Shown one piece after another: positions 12,315-23,924 of a stretch of DNA of 64,000 nt. Each line of letters begins with the position of its first letter. Position 1 is the stretch's first letter. A program made the position numbers and the translations under genes. Origin of the DNA: Hydractinia symbiolongicarpus (Eukaryota > Cnidaria > Hydrozoa > Anthoathecata > Hydractiniidae); NCBI RefSeq assembly GCF_029227915.1, contig NC_079882.1, positions 9,486,001 through 9,550,000 of the forward strand, given 5' to 3'. The notes under the pieces are model-generated. The model saw only the letters and a program-made list of their open reading frames with translations, was not told where the DNA came from and made no database searches.

Positions 12315-12434
12315 CATGTGCGGATCCAGGGTTAGTCAGATAAGTCGCGTGACTAAGTGTAAATTTGACGAAAAATGTTAGCCAAGCGAAGATGTCGACG
12401 ATCCAGGCGTTGCAAACGGAGGGCGTTAAAAATT

Positions 12435-12680
12435 GTAATTTTTTTACGGCGAAAAGCCATGGTTCACAGCCCTCTCCAATTCGCCTGTAGCGATGTTGAC
12501 GTCAAAGTTGTGACGTCGCTACCATATAGACTGAGAGGGTTGCAAATTATAGCTTACAGATTTTGACTGATTCATTTTGACTAATCAGTCACTCAGTCAG
12601 TCAAAAATCAAATAGCTATGGCCCGCAACCCTCCCCATCTCACCTAAGGGGCCTGTGACGTCAAAATCGTGACGTAATTT
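12435..12680. repeat. Subterminal GACGTC repeats of the transposon
   Basis: Two related units contain GTGACGTC-type palindromes after CGCCTGTAGCGATG / CACCTAAGGGGCC. They include an inverted GACTGA/TCAGTC cluster near 12,572-12,602. They may be transposase-binding repeats. Confidence 0.45.
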
Positions 12681-13142
12681 TCACACTCTATGCGTAGTCC
12701 AACAATATGTGGCCCGCAGCCGGCGAAGGAAATTTAGGTTCCGTACTGCGTGGTTACTGATAACCTGTTAGGCTATAGTTTTAACTCCCATCCGGAAGAT
12801 GCTTTATCCAAAATGCCATTCCGTGGTTTAAAATTAACTCTTATTCAAAATACTTCGGCATTAAATATGGCTTCCTTTAGCCGCACTTATTACCCAGATC
12901 CCTGATTTACCCAGATTTTATTGCGGAAGTAGATATTTGGGTAAAACAGGAAAGAAATGTTGAATGATGATGTGTTTTTTTGGAAGAAATTTATTTACAT
13001 TTTTTACAAAACCATTTCCTTCGTGACAAAGCTTGGACATTCGCAATGTTTGCACATTTATCGTGAAACCACTCCATGCACTTTGAACATTCCACCATTT
13101 CATCGTCCGTATTGTATGGCATACGGCAATCGCAATATATTT

Positions 13143-14288
13143 CTACCAAATTTGTTTTTTCGGCCTTAAAGTTCTCTTTCTTGCGCGTAGCTTACTTGGA
13201 AAGGGAGTCATTTGACCAGCATCTAGACATGACAGAAGGTGTGGACGAAGAGAATCATTGCCATATATCTTATCGCATGCGTTTTCACCGAATGCTAATG
13301 ATGTAGCAAAAGCAATCGAAAACAGGCCGCAGTCAACTCCATTTTTCTGTTGCTGAACAGGCATAACATCGATAACAAGTTCTTCTGATTGGCAGTAAGA
13401 AATGGCGGCAATTTGATTTGCAACATCTACGGAAACGTTTCCACTTGTCAATCTATCAAAAATTTGGCAATACCTGTTGTCAATTTTGTTGTTGTTGACA
13501 TTTGCCACGCATATCCAGTGCAAAGAACCAGCATGAAGCAACTGGATGTAATTTTCTTCGTATTTCACGATGTCAAAACTTTGCGTCTTCCCAACAACCG
13601 TGTCTTGAAATCCGCCTATGGTTGGGAATTGTGACACCAAAAGACTCTGTGCGATGTTTATTGACTCGACAGTTAACATTTGTTTGTTAACAATGGCGCT
13701 TCTTTCTTCTTTAGAGAAAAGTAACTTCCTTCTTTTCGGCAAAGGAGTGTCACACTCAGACACATGTGTTATCATAACTTCGTCATCTTCAGGAGTTTCT
13801 TCGTCCTGTGGTAGTTAGATAGATGAGCAGAAAATGGTCAGACTAAAACGGCAAAACGAGTAATTGAAAAATAAATGCGCTTACTTTGAAGTCTGGGAAA
13901 AAGGCGATGTCACGAATTATGATTTTTGCTGGACAACCAAGTTTTTTCAAATTTTGAACCATAAACCGAGCCTTACTGTATACCTTGCGATGTGTTGAGA
14001 ATCCTATAGATAAGAAAAAGGTTATTATTTTTCCTTTCTTTTTCCTTTTCAGAATTCAAGGCAAAGGTAAAACATACTCTTCCTTTGATTTTTTCATCCT
14101 GTATTTTCTTCTTTTTTTAATATGCCATGATCTACGCCGTGCGTGCAATCTAGCGACTTTTTTCCAACAATCACAAAAGGAGTTCCGGACCAAAGGATTT
14201 GTTGGGGTGACTCCTTGTTCTTGATATCTTCGAAAAGAATCTGTGATTTTTTTAAATTAATATCTAAAAAATTAAGTTGGTAACACAC
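13143..14288 (-). pseudogene. Ulp1-like (C48) cysteine protease of a transposon, probably decayed
   Basis: Three coding blocks are visible on the minus strand. Block 1 (14,094-14,288) has GTPFVIVGKKSLDCTHGVDH. Block 2 (13,885-14,003) has KARFMVQNLKKLGCPAKIII, RDIAFFPDFK. Block 3 (13,143-13,805) has SLHWICVAN (His), YCQIFDRL (Asp), VMPVQQQKNGVDCGLFSIAF (Gln and Cys). The Ulp1 His-Asp-Gln-Cys set is intact and blocks 2 and 3 join in phase 0. Block 1 ends in a stop without a clean donor, so the gene looks broken at its 5' side. Such proteases occur in several eukaryotic DNA transposons. Confidence 0.65.
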
Positions 14289-14536
14289 ACAAAGATTTTC
14301 TTTTTTAAAGAAGACTACTGCTTTTTGTTTCTCTTGGTCAAAAGATCAATTTTTTTTATTGAATTTCTGCGCCGAAGGCCTAGGAAATTCTTTAAAACCG
14401 TCGTTTTTTTCTTTCGGAGCATTTTTTGAGAAAAAATCGACCCTGGGATTTCACGTTTCTCAGTCACAGATGTAAACTTCGTACCCAAGCTCCTTAACTA
14501 CTGGGAAGTCTCGTATTGAAGTTTCAGGCCAAAATT

Positions 14537-15005
14537 GGTATTTGTTTTCGACAAAATTTGGCACAGTTAACAAAAAAAGTATGCTGAACATAATGGTGAC
14601 ATAATAATTTTGATTTTTATCACCTAAATGTCATTTTAGGCTAAAATTGGTCCAAAAATTAGAACTACTTTATTTTCAACAAAATTTGGCACAGTTAACA
14701 AAAAAAGTATGCTGAACATAATGGTGACATAATAATTTTGATTTTTATCACCTAAATGTCATTTTAGGCCAAAATTGGTCCAAAAATTAGAACTACTTTA
14801 TTTTCAACAAAATTTGGCACAGTTAACAAATAAAGTATGCTGAACATGATGGTGACATCAAAATTTTGGTTTTTTGCCACCTTAAATGTCATTTTAGGCC
14901 AAAATTGGTCCAAAAATTAAAACTACTTCATTTTCAACAAAAATTGGCAAAATTAACAAAAAAAGTATGCTGAACATAATGGGGACATCAAAATTTTGAT
15001 TGACA
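14537..15005. repeat. Tandem repeat, 128-bp unit, about 3.7 copies
   Basis: ACAAAATTTGGCACAGTTAA recurs at 14,551, 14,679, 14,807 and (variant) 14,937. The unit also holds AAAAGTATGCTGAACATAAT. It lies inside the nested element. Confidence 0.9.
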
Positions 15006-15770
15006 CGTTTCGTTTTGTTTGCGTTTGTTGTAAGATATAATGTCACTGGTGTGCTTTATTTTCAGAGGTTCATGCACCAAACCCCTTCGAATGTTTGGCA
15101 CAATAACACAACGAATTAGCAGGTTTTCATCAAATATTTTTGTAGCGCGCGGAAATTCTTAGAGCCCCCAGGGCTTCTTGTTATAACTTAAAACTCACCA
15201 GCAACTCCGAATGATTTATCTTTTTGATAAACAGAGAAATGGGATAATGATTTTATCTCGAGATTTTTAACTGCTACATCGACATCTTCCATGGATTCGA
15301 ATATATATTTCTGTTTTTCTTTACAATCTACAAAGTATCCGGTGGAAAAAAATTTTCGATTTTGATTTATTTCTAGCTTTTATTTTTTCTTTATAATATC
15401 CAAGAATAATAAAAAAAAACTTTGACAACTTATCATCTAGATTTTCATTATTCGTTTTATTTATTTCCATTATTGAACGATGATTACAGTTCGAAAGGTT
15501 TTATTTTAGTTGAAAACTTCAACGGTATACAAAATCTCAAAAACACGTGCGTGTGCCTCCAGCAGCAGGCTTTTTCCGCGAACTCCTGCTAAATGCGCAC
15601 CCAATGCATTTCGGTGTATTACGCAACAATACGTCATATTTGAATGACGTAATTCTAATAATAATTTAAATTTAAAACCACGGAATGGCATTTTGGATAA
15701 AGCATCTTCCTCAGGATTAGTCGAAGACTCACGCCTTTTGGCTTGGATTCTTTCCGTACTATTATTGATT

Positions 15771-17267
15771 ATGGCTGCAGCAGATATGTTGGCGCGGGTG
15801 CTTACTGATTTAAAGTGTGATAATTTTGAATCTGTTCGTAAAATGCAAAAAGAACTTTTAGAAAGTGTTTATTCTCGAGCATTTTTGTTGTCTGGGGATA
15901 TTTATCCCTTGGTTGGTAAAAGTCTTCATCGGAATTTAGGTCCAGATATATACCTTCCATCTGAGGCGAGGTGTGAAGATAAAGGAATTATTGCTTTAAG
16001 GTGAGAAGTATGTTTTTTACTCTCCAACACACCTTGCATTTATTTAAAGGTTTTCAGTATATCTGCTACGAAAAGCTAGTTGGGGAGAGGTTTATACAAC
16101 AGACTATTAAAACCAAATACAAAAAGATTTAATTAGCTAATAGCTAGGGCTAATACACCTTTACGATAATTCGGAAAAAATAACACTCCATCGCAGCTTA
16201 TTTTGCAATCAAAGGAGGTAAACATTACACTTTTATAAGAGTTTATTAAGGAGAAAACACGTTTTTTCGTGATAACTTTTCTTGCCACGTTTTCTTTTTA
16301 ATGAAAAGTACACATAAGTTGTATCTTATTATTATTAACGTTTCCTGAAAATTTGAAAGAAATTGATATGACAGAAGTTAAAAAACTGGAGAAAACACGC
16401 TTTCGTCTCTAACAAACTCTCATAAAAACACGAGTTTTACCTCCTTTTTTTCGATATTGTAAAACGATGGAGAGCCGTAGGAACGCATGTACAATTGAAT
16501 TATCATAAAGGTGTATTGTTTTTGTAATATGAGCTTTGAACAGAATTTTCAGCATTGCGGAGGAATTCTTTCTCAATTAATATTTGTGTTGTTATTAGAA
16601 GCAAGAACTTGACATCTGGATAAGTAAGGTTGGTGATGAAAAAAAACAACTCTTCGAATGACTATTAAGAAACAAAGTTTGTTGAGTAAAAGGTCATGGT
16701 AAAATATATTATTTTTAGATCCAATCCATCAGGAGGCTGTCTATACAGCTCAGCATCGTTGGTATAGGTATAGGTGATAATTCTCTTGTTGATGTTTTGA
16801 GAATCCTGACATCCATAGAACTTTTCTTGCATCCTTCCTTTTATTCCAATCATCTTTGTTTTCAATTTGCTTTTAAAAACCAAAAGGCAAATATTTTTAT
16901 ATCTGAGAAAAGTTTATTAAGATTTTCCCTTTCCCATATTGTTTGTGATATGACTCTTTCTCCTGAGGAGGCAGTTAAATCAGAAGCAATCAACAACTGT
17001 ACCCCCAAGACATGGTTTCCTTTTCTATCAATACTTGCCTTGTCAACAGTAATAAAGAGAAAAATTAACACATTTTACCCACAATTCGGTTTGTTACAGT
17101 TTGTTACAACTTTCTTTACACAGTGTATATCGCCACACCCATCTATTTTACCTGATGAAGATCAGTTAAAAATTTTATTTTGTTATGAAGATATTGTTAA
17201 GTCTGGTGTAGACTTCAAGCCAAATCATTACGTTCCCCTTTTTCCAGGTTGCAACTTTCTTAACTGA
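15771..17267 (+). pseudogene. OTU-like gene relic inside the transposon
   Basis: Exon 1 (15,771-16,000) reads MAAADMLARVLTDLKCDNFE ... KGIIALR and ends at GTGAGA in phase 2. Exon 2 starts at 16,719 with SNPSGGCLYSSASL, then is shifted by one base in a GGTATA duplication, then continues GDNSLVDVLRILTSIELFLH and LSILALSTVIKRKINTFYPQ. It aligns with the gene at 20,700-21,873 in exon layout and motif order. The frameshift and a MITE in the intron suggest it is dead. Confidence 0.6.
16152..16517. mobile_element. MITE of about 366 bp with long inverted ends
   Basis: AATACACCTTTACGATAATT at the left is inverted at the right as AATTATCATAAAGGTGTATT. Further inside CTCCATCG / CGATGGAG and GGAGGTAAA / TTTACCTCC also pair. 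It lies in the intron of the OTU-like relic. Confidence 0.75.
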
Positions 17268-17878
17268 AAGTTGCATTTTCCTATTTCAGCATGCAAAAAG
17301 CAGTAAAAAGCCCTTCTTAATTCTTCTTTTAAAGTTCAAACGAAACTTGAGTTTAGCCGTATGAATAAACAAATATATCTGAACAAATACGTGGGTTGAG
17401 GTGTGTTTGTATCATATCACATGTATGTATATTTCATTTTCATTATCCTGATCTTTCCATATTCTTATTGTTTTTGTTATTATTGTGTTTTATTTTGCTG
17501 TCCATGGCTGGTGTGATCATTTGATTCACCTAGTCATGCTGATGAAGCCTGATATTGGCAGAAACAGCAGGAGTTTATAAATAATGAAATATATTCACAA
17601 TTGTCTCACTTTATTGTAGTTAATCCCTGTTAATTTTAGTGGTTTTATCTATCTAAAATAAGACGTGTAAGACGGAGATTTGATTCTTATAAAAGATGTT
17701 CTTAGGAGATTTTGTTATAGCTTAGCGTTTCTTTTGGTCAATTTTATTAATAACTAGATAAATCGGAAGACAATTTTTCGGCGATTTTTGTACCCGCAAA
17801 GCTTAAAATTTAGCCCCCAGCTGCTAAATTCAAGACTCAGTCTTGACTAAGTCTTGAAAAAGTCTGGATCCGCCCCTG

Positions 17879-18930
17879 AGTAATAGCTCGTGTGGTATGC
17901 AGTCAAATGCCTTAGACAAATCAGTTAAAAGCGCTCCAAATGTGCCACCTTTGTCAAGACTGTTTTTCCATTTTTCAATCATACTTATGAGGTATTGTTG
18001 TGAACTGTGCCCCTTGCGAAAACCAAATTGAAGTTTCGAAAGTAATGGCTCGAAGAAGGTGTATATTTGGTCATGCATGCATCTTTCATAGATTTTTGAG
18101 ATGTTCGATAGGACGCTTACAGGTCTATAGTTCGCCTTTTCAGTGCGCAGTCCTTTCTTGTGTGTAGGAGTAATATCTGCGTTTTTCAAAGATGTTGGAA
18201 ATTCAGAACTTTTTAACGATTGATTAAAATTTTCAGTAATGAATTGGCTAAAAATATCACTGTTTTCTTTGATGATGTTAGTAGGAATATCATCTTTTTG
18301 CTGCGCCTTTTTTGGATCAAGTTTTCGAATGTATTTTTCAACATCTTCAAATGCAGTTTGTTTTAAAGAAAATTTTGTGTTGCTTTTTGCGCTTTTTCTT
18401 ATCTTTTCTACACTAGCATGAGATTTATATTTATATATTATCGAATTTATTTGATCTTTGGGTCTGTTTTCATTACTTGAAGGTTGTATATTTGATGACT
18501 TTATGCCTAAATTTTCAACAACACTGCCAAATAATTGTTGAATATTTCAGTAATATCTTTATCATGAGATATTGTAGTCCCATTTTCAACTAAGGTAATA
18601 TTTTCACTTGTAACTGTCTTGTTAGAGAAACATGGTTTTACTGTTTTCCAGAATAACCTTTTGTCAGTTATATTTTTAACATTAAGGTTGTTGAAGAATT
18701 TGTATTTACTTTTTCTTACTAGTGAAACACAAAAATTCCTTTGTTTATTGTATGCTAATTTACTCTCTGGAGTTTTATCCTTCCTATGCTTATTTAAAAG
18801 TTTTGATCTCTTCATAATTGCCTTGTTTATTTCTTTACTCATAAAAGCTGCCTGATTATGACGTACATACCTTTTCTTTCGAGGAGCATGATTATCTAAG
18901 ATGCTTAAAACACTGTTTTTGAAATAAGCG
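17879..18930 (-). pseudogene. Non-LTR retrotransposon, 5' half of reverse transcriptase
   Basis: The minus strand reads ILDNHAPRKKRYVRHNQAAF, NKAIMKRSKLLNKH, then (after a one-base deletion near 18,527) KKAQQKDDIPTNIIKENS, ADITPTHKKG, EKANYRPVSVLSNISKIYER, LQFGFRKGHSSQQYL and LTDLSKAFDCIPHELLL. These are the RT motifs of Jockey/CR1-type LINEs up to block A. It breaks off exactly at the transposon at 17,878 and resumes at 12,314. The endonuclease part is missing. Confidence 0.85.
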
Positions 18931-20699
18931 TATTAATATAGAGTTTATATAAGTAAATTCATCTACGGGTTTTAACAACTAGTTTGTTATATTATTAGTC
19001 CATTTCCGTGTGTCAGTAGCAGTCAGAATGGATAAATTCTTTCTTTCACCAGTTTTGAAATTACCAGGTTATTAAAGTCCTAGAAAAACCATAAACGTCC
19101 AAAATCTCGGTTTGTCGAAAGCACACGATCCTGGTACATTATTTTCATCAGTGCTTCAAGTCTACGGTATAAAAATTTTTTTTCGGGAAGAGAATTTGGT
19201 AGAATTGACGGAATTAATTTGGCTGATTACAAAAAAAAAATTATATTTAGCGGAAAAAAAATTAATTCTAGGGAAAATATACCAGTACAGTTGGTTGTTG
19301 GAGAATTGGTTTTATTTCCTGCTTAGAAAGCAGTGATATCCAAGTTTAAATCCTGTGGTTGACACTTTTATTTCTATCTCATATTTTTTTTCTTCATTTG
19401 TTTACAGTGGTACTTAGCAGCTACGCTACATCGTGTTATGGTGACCAATCGGACGAAAGGGATATGCTGCCTCTAAAGTTGCCATTTTAGATTGGTGAAT
19501 ACACTAGCAGACGACAAATCACACTTTTTGTTACCCGACCGTTACCACCATGACGAACGCAGGAGAAACAAAACATACATTTCTACCGAATGTGTGAAAA
19601 ATGCAAAAAAGTAAAAAATTAGAATATTTGGCTTTATGATGAGAAGAACTTAGTAAGCCTAAAAATTTAGTTACGGCTCAGTATGTCCTTAAGATTTTTG
19701 TGTTTTTAACGTCAGCTTAAATTTATGTTAAAATAGGTTTTAAGAACATAAACTTATAGTTTTTAATACTTAAGAAGCTTGTGTTTTTTCTTCACTGACT
19801 ACGATGGCTAGTTAGCGCATTCATCTCACATCATTTTTCCAAGGTTATAGGATAACAAAAAATTAAAAAAAACACTATTTTGAATTTCCTTGGATTTTTC
19901 AATGAAAGTGAAAATAATATCGATAATGGTAATGTTGATAAGTATTAGTTATCGCATAGTGCCGAGTAAAACTTACGAAAATTAAAAAACGAGAAAAATA
20001 GGACGATAAGTGCGATAACTAGTTTATCATATAATCTAAGCATAAATTATTGTAATTTGATATACTCGGCACAGGGGCGGATCTAGGATTTCTGATGTAC
20101 CCCGTTGTAAAATGTACTTATATTAGTGACACGCGAAGGCCCACCATGGTTGGGCCTGAGGGGCCAGAAAATTTTTAAACATTGGAGGATCCTAGATTGT
20201 CTGAAAACAACATTCCCGCATTTAAATTGTAAATTATTTTGAAAATAAAAAGGCTATTTGTCATTCATACAGCATAAAACGAAAATCGTTACCGTGTTCT
20301 TTTCAACAATGTTGTTTGGTTGCTTCTCTTTCTTGCTGAGTTTCTATTGTTATATATAAAGCCTATGAACTAAAGAAACAAGATTATCTCATATAATTTA
20401 TAGATGTTAATAGGCCGTTTCGCTCAATATCAGAGCTCATCAGCATGCCTAGGATAACAAAAAATGTCATCCAGACATGGACAGCCAAATAAAAAAGAAG
20501 TAAAGAATTAAGATAACAAGATACAATGATGAGGAAAAATAGAGAAAAATTTAGCTGTCATTGGCATATTTATATTTAAAAAATACAGGATAACTTGACA
20601 ACTGCAACTATGTTCTACTATTTCTTGACAGTTTTCAATTAAATGATAATGAATATTGCAATGAAATGGTTTGATATGAATAAAAATGAATGCAGGATA
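18931..20699. other. Gene-poor spacer with one transposon end
   Basis: AT-rich DNA. At about 20,073 the sequence CAGGGGCGGATCTAGG matches the terminus of the transposon at 17,878 (CAGGGGCGGATCCAG), so a solo end or decayed copy lies here. Near 18,985-19,030 there is a weak Helitron 5'-end-like stretch. Nothing else is supported. Confidence 0.45.
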
Positions 20700-21873
20700 A
20701 AATGACAACTGAGTAACCCCATAGTCCCTGCAACAGCAGCATGAGATACTGACATTGCTAAAATATTTGATGGACTTAAAGATGGATATTTGTCAACAAA
20801 TAAATTGGGGTGAGAACTATAATACTCAGAATTGACAAAAAGTTCAATGCAAGCAAGTAGCCTTAACTGTTGCGTCAAACTATTATCACCTACCAGACAT
20901 AAGGATATGGAGCTAAACAAGCAATTTCCAGATGATTCGGACCTAAACAGTGAAAAATAAATATTTCTTAGAGAAATTAAAGAGAATTCACTCCTCAGAG
21001 CAAAGACACTAATTTTTAACATTTTGAGAAGAATCAAAACCATTATTAATTCCACACACACACATCCCAGCTAGCTTGTGGAGCCGTAGATTAGTGGTTA
21101 TGTGGCGCCGTAGATTAGTGGTTATGTGGCGCCGTAGATTAGTGGTTATAGCTCTCCTACTCTGTGCGGGAGACAGGGGTTCGATTCCTCTTGACGGCGA
21201 TTCAACATGGGCTAGTGAATGTTAAATTGGGAAGATGGCACACTGTGTGGGCCGTTGGATGTTGCCGGGAGTTGTCTAGTAGAGCGCGGGCTCTAATTGG
21301 GTCTGCGTAGCTCAAAATGAGCATTAAATACTCGACTCTCCATCTACGCCATGGTCCCTCCTGGAAATAATAGACAGGGTATATCCCTCGATATTTGTGA
21401 GGCTAGCCATGTAAAATATGCACATCTATCTATCTATCTATTTATCTATCTATCTACCATAGATACGGTTGCTAGCTCTCCAAGAGTAATAATCAAAACA
21501 AAAACCACGAATACATGTAGCTAGCTAGCTAGCCATAAGTAGTTCATGGTGATGACATAGTGATGTACACTTAATTACTATGGTAACAAATGGTCAGCAA
21601 AAATCAGAAATGGAAATTACAGAAAATAAAACCTTACCTCAATGCAACACAATTCTTGGAAGAAACTGATGCAGGAAGATAATTCAAAGCATCTTCATTC
21701 ACACCAATTTCTCCACAAGAAAGTACAGCATAAAGCTGTTCTGTGTTTAAAAACACATTTTTATTTGAATTTATCCATTTCTCAGAATAAATATTAAATA
21801 TTTCAATCAATTTCTGCAAATCTTCGTCTTGAAATAATTTCAAAACATCTTCTCTCACTGAACTAAACGCCAT
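20700..21873 (-). CDS. OTU-like protease gene, transposon-associated, partial
   Basis: Exon 1 (21,638-21,873) starts MAFSSVREDVLKLFQDEDLQ and ends KNCVALR at a phase 2 donor GTAAGG. Exon 2 starts at 20,942 after TTTAG and reads SESSGNCLFSSISLCLVGDN, then SLTQQLRLLACIELFVNSEY. The 'GNCLFSSIS' box is the Cys-containing motif of OTU deubiquitinases, but the usual Asp before GNC is Ser here, so activity is uncertain. The similarity fades after about 20,700 and the rest of the gene is not found. The plus-strand relic at 15,771-17,267 has the same exon layout and intron phase. A SINE lies in the intron. Confidence 0.5.
21083..21456 (+). mobile_element. tRNA-derived SINE with triplicated head
   Basis: The head GCCGTAGATTAGTGGTTA carries an A box. 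GGTTCGATTCC (near 21,178) is a canonical B box. A 24-bp piece of the head is present three times (21,083, 21,107, 21,131). The unrelated body of about 220 bp ends in an ATCT microsatellite tail. Confidence 0.8.
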
Positions 21874-22380
21874 GTTGAGCAATGATGTTGAGGAAGATAT
21901 GAAAATGAAGACTAGCGTGAGCATTTTGGCTTTTGCAGGGTATTGATTTTTAGCCAATCACAACTTAAGAAAACTTCTGTAATGACCAATCAAATCCTGC
22001 CGGTGTTCTTCTCTTGCAAACCCGGCACTCTAGACCAATAAGAGTTAAGAATAACCTCATTGCTCCGGCAAAAACCTGCAGGGCCGGGTCCATATTTTTC
22101 TATCCGCCATCACGGCAGCAACAGCGGCGGCAATATTATTAATTTCTGCGGCAGATGATTGTTTAATTTCAATCACGGTTTATGAAGTTTAACTGCGAAA
22201 AAAATTATTGCAAGATCATATGTGATCGTGCTTTTAATTCATAATAATTTTTAATTTATGATAAATTATGCGCGACATGGTAATTATTTCAAAAGAAAAA
22301 CAAAGCTTGTTTACGTCACGCTTTAATAAAATTAAATGAAAATGAATTTTAAGGCCAGGATACACTTGTATAATATCATC

Positions 22381-22551
22381 TCTTAATAATTGCCGTATTT
22401 CGTCTGTCTGTCTCTGCGCGGATCCCCCGCTGAGTTAATCATGCTATGGAAACAGGAATATCAAATGCGATATATTTTTATCCACTTTGTTGCGACAGGT
22501 AAATTTAAAGGACGGGCGAACCCGTGGATTTCTCCACGGGTTAACGACTAG
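22381..22551 (+). mobile_element. Mini-Helitron, 171 bp
   Basis: It begins TCTTAATAATTGCCGTATTT and CGTCTGTCTGTCTCTGCGCG, and ends in a CCCGTGGA/TCCACGGG hairpin plus TTAACGACTAG. It abuts the next mini-Helitron with no base between. Confidence 0.8.
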
Positions 22552-22691
22552 TCTATATTATAATACCCGTATACGTCTGTCCGTCTGTCTATCACGCAAA
22601 ATGGTAGCTTAGCTGCGCAATAGCGAAAAGGACGCAATGCGGTATAAAAAGGACGGGTGAACCCGTGGATTTTCCACGGGCTAACGACTAG
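22552..22691 (+). mobile_element. Mini-Helitron, 140 bp
   Basis: It begins TCTATATTATAATACCCG with GTCTGTCCGTCTGTC, and ends with the hairpin CCCGTGGATTTTCCACGGG followed by CTAACGACTAG. 5' TC, a 3' hairpin and CTAG are Helitron hallmarks. It starts directly at the end of the element before it. Confidence 0.8.
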
Positions 22692-23521
22692 TGTTCTATA
22701 ATACAGTTATAATTTTTCTACAATATTCTTATAATTTGTTAAAATGTCGTTATAATCTAATTTAATTTCATAACATCGTTGCCACAACAACGCTAGCAGA
22801 TAATAGATCTATTGTCACACAAACAAAAGGAATTCGAAACCAGATCACCAACAATATTTTTAAAATCAAACTCGTTTGATTTTATTCAAGTATTATAGCC
22901 ATGCAGCAAATTATGAGGTTATGACGCACATGCCAGGTGTTGAAATTATACACATTATAGCTTTTTTATAAGAAATTATAACATTATTTTAAACATATTT
23001 TAAGAAATTATATTGATATCATAAGTCATATTTCACTCATATTGTACAAGTGTATTTAGCAATATAATCAGGTAAATTCAAAACAAATTCGTTAAAGTAA
23101 AAGCACTGTAAGCGACAACAACAACAACACACTGTATTATATAAACAAAAAAACAAATATATTTTATCAACTTTATCGCCTCTAATAAAAAGGATTGGCA
23201 AGAAATTTACAATTTTTTTGAAGGGACTTATAAGCCTAATCCCTGCAATTTCCAAATAGCGTGTAAAAAACTATTTAAAAAGTTAAGGTGCCAGAAAGTA
23301 GAAACACATTAGAACCACATAGACGTCTAGACAACCTGTTATGGATAATTAATATTTTTATGATTAATACTTTTTTATTTTTATTTAAAAAAAAGAAAAT
23401 TGGCGATATAATAATCTCAGTTCTGTAAAATATATTAAGTATCAATAAATCGAAAGTTTGTTCTGACGAGGAAACAGAGACAACACGAGGAGTTGTATTT
23501 GGTAAAAAATGCTATGCTATC
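22692..23521. other. Gene-poor spacer
   Basis: AT-rich DNA with an ACAACAACAACA run near 23,117. No coding or RNA feature is supported. Confidence 0.5.
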
Positions 23522-23645
23522 ACTTTGGCTGCTATGAAGTTAAAAGTTATACCGTGCTGAATAAAGCCCATTGTGAAGGCTCTTTAGCCAATCAGCGCTA
23601 CGGAATTAGCGTATAAAGCGGTTACAATAGCTATCAGTTCATAAC
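23522..23645 (+). repeat. Dispersed repeat, copy 1
   Basis: GGCTGCTATGAAGTTAAAAG ... TTTAGCCAATCAGCGCTACG matches 29,775-29,895. Ends are not defined. Confidence 0.65.
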
Positions 23646-23924
23646 ATGCGATATAACTCTATAGGTATGTAGAGTTTTGAGTATTCTGCCAAGGAAGAAG
23701 AACACAGTACAGTATTATCTTTACTTTAATTTTTTTTCGCCCTTTTTCTTCTTTGACAACACAACCATAACAAAATTCCAAAACACGATTTTAAAACAGC
23801 GATTGTTTAAGTTTTTGTTGTGAGAATCTTATTAGCACACAGTACTTTACCTGCAAGCTCGTTGGAAATAACGCATTTAAGCAGTTATGTTCTGTAAACA
23901 AACGCATGCCTGGTGAAAGTTGCA

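Larger units (their letters stand above)
12796..15710. mobile_element. Nested 2.9-kb element with 36-bp inverted ends
   Basis: GGAAGATGCTTTATCCAAAA at 12,796 continues for 36 bp as the exact reverse complement of the sequence ending at 15,710. Inside are the Ulp1-like gene and a 128-bp tandem repeat. It sits just before the OTU-like reading frame of the host transposon. A clear target duplication was not found. Confidence 0.7.
12315..17878. mobile_element. 5.56-kb DNA transposon inserted into the LINE
   Basis: Ends are CATGTGCGGATCCAG (left) and, reversed at the right, CAGGGGCGGATCCAG. AGTAAT flanks both sides (12,309-12,314 and 17,879-17,884), a 6-bp target duplication proven by the split LINE codons ELL|LAK. 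It carries a plus-strand OTU-like gene relic and a nested element. A 6-bp duplication fits IS3EU-like elements better than hAT (8 bp), but no transposase was recognised, so the class stays open. Confidence 0.75.
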
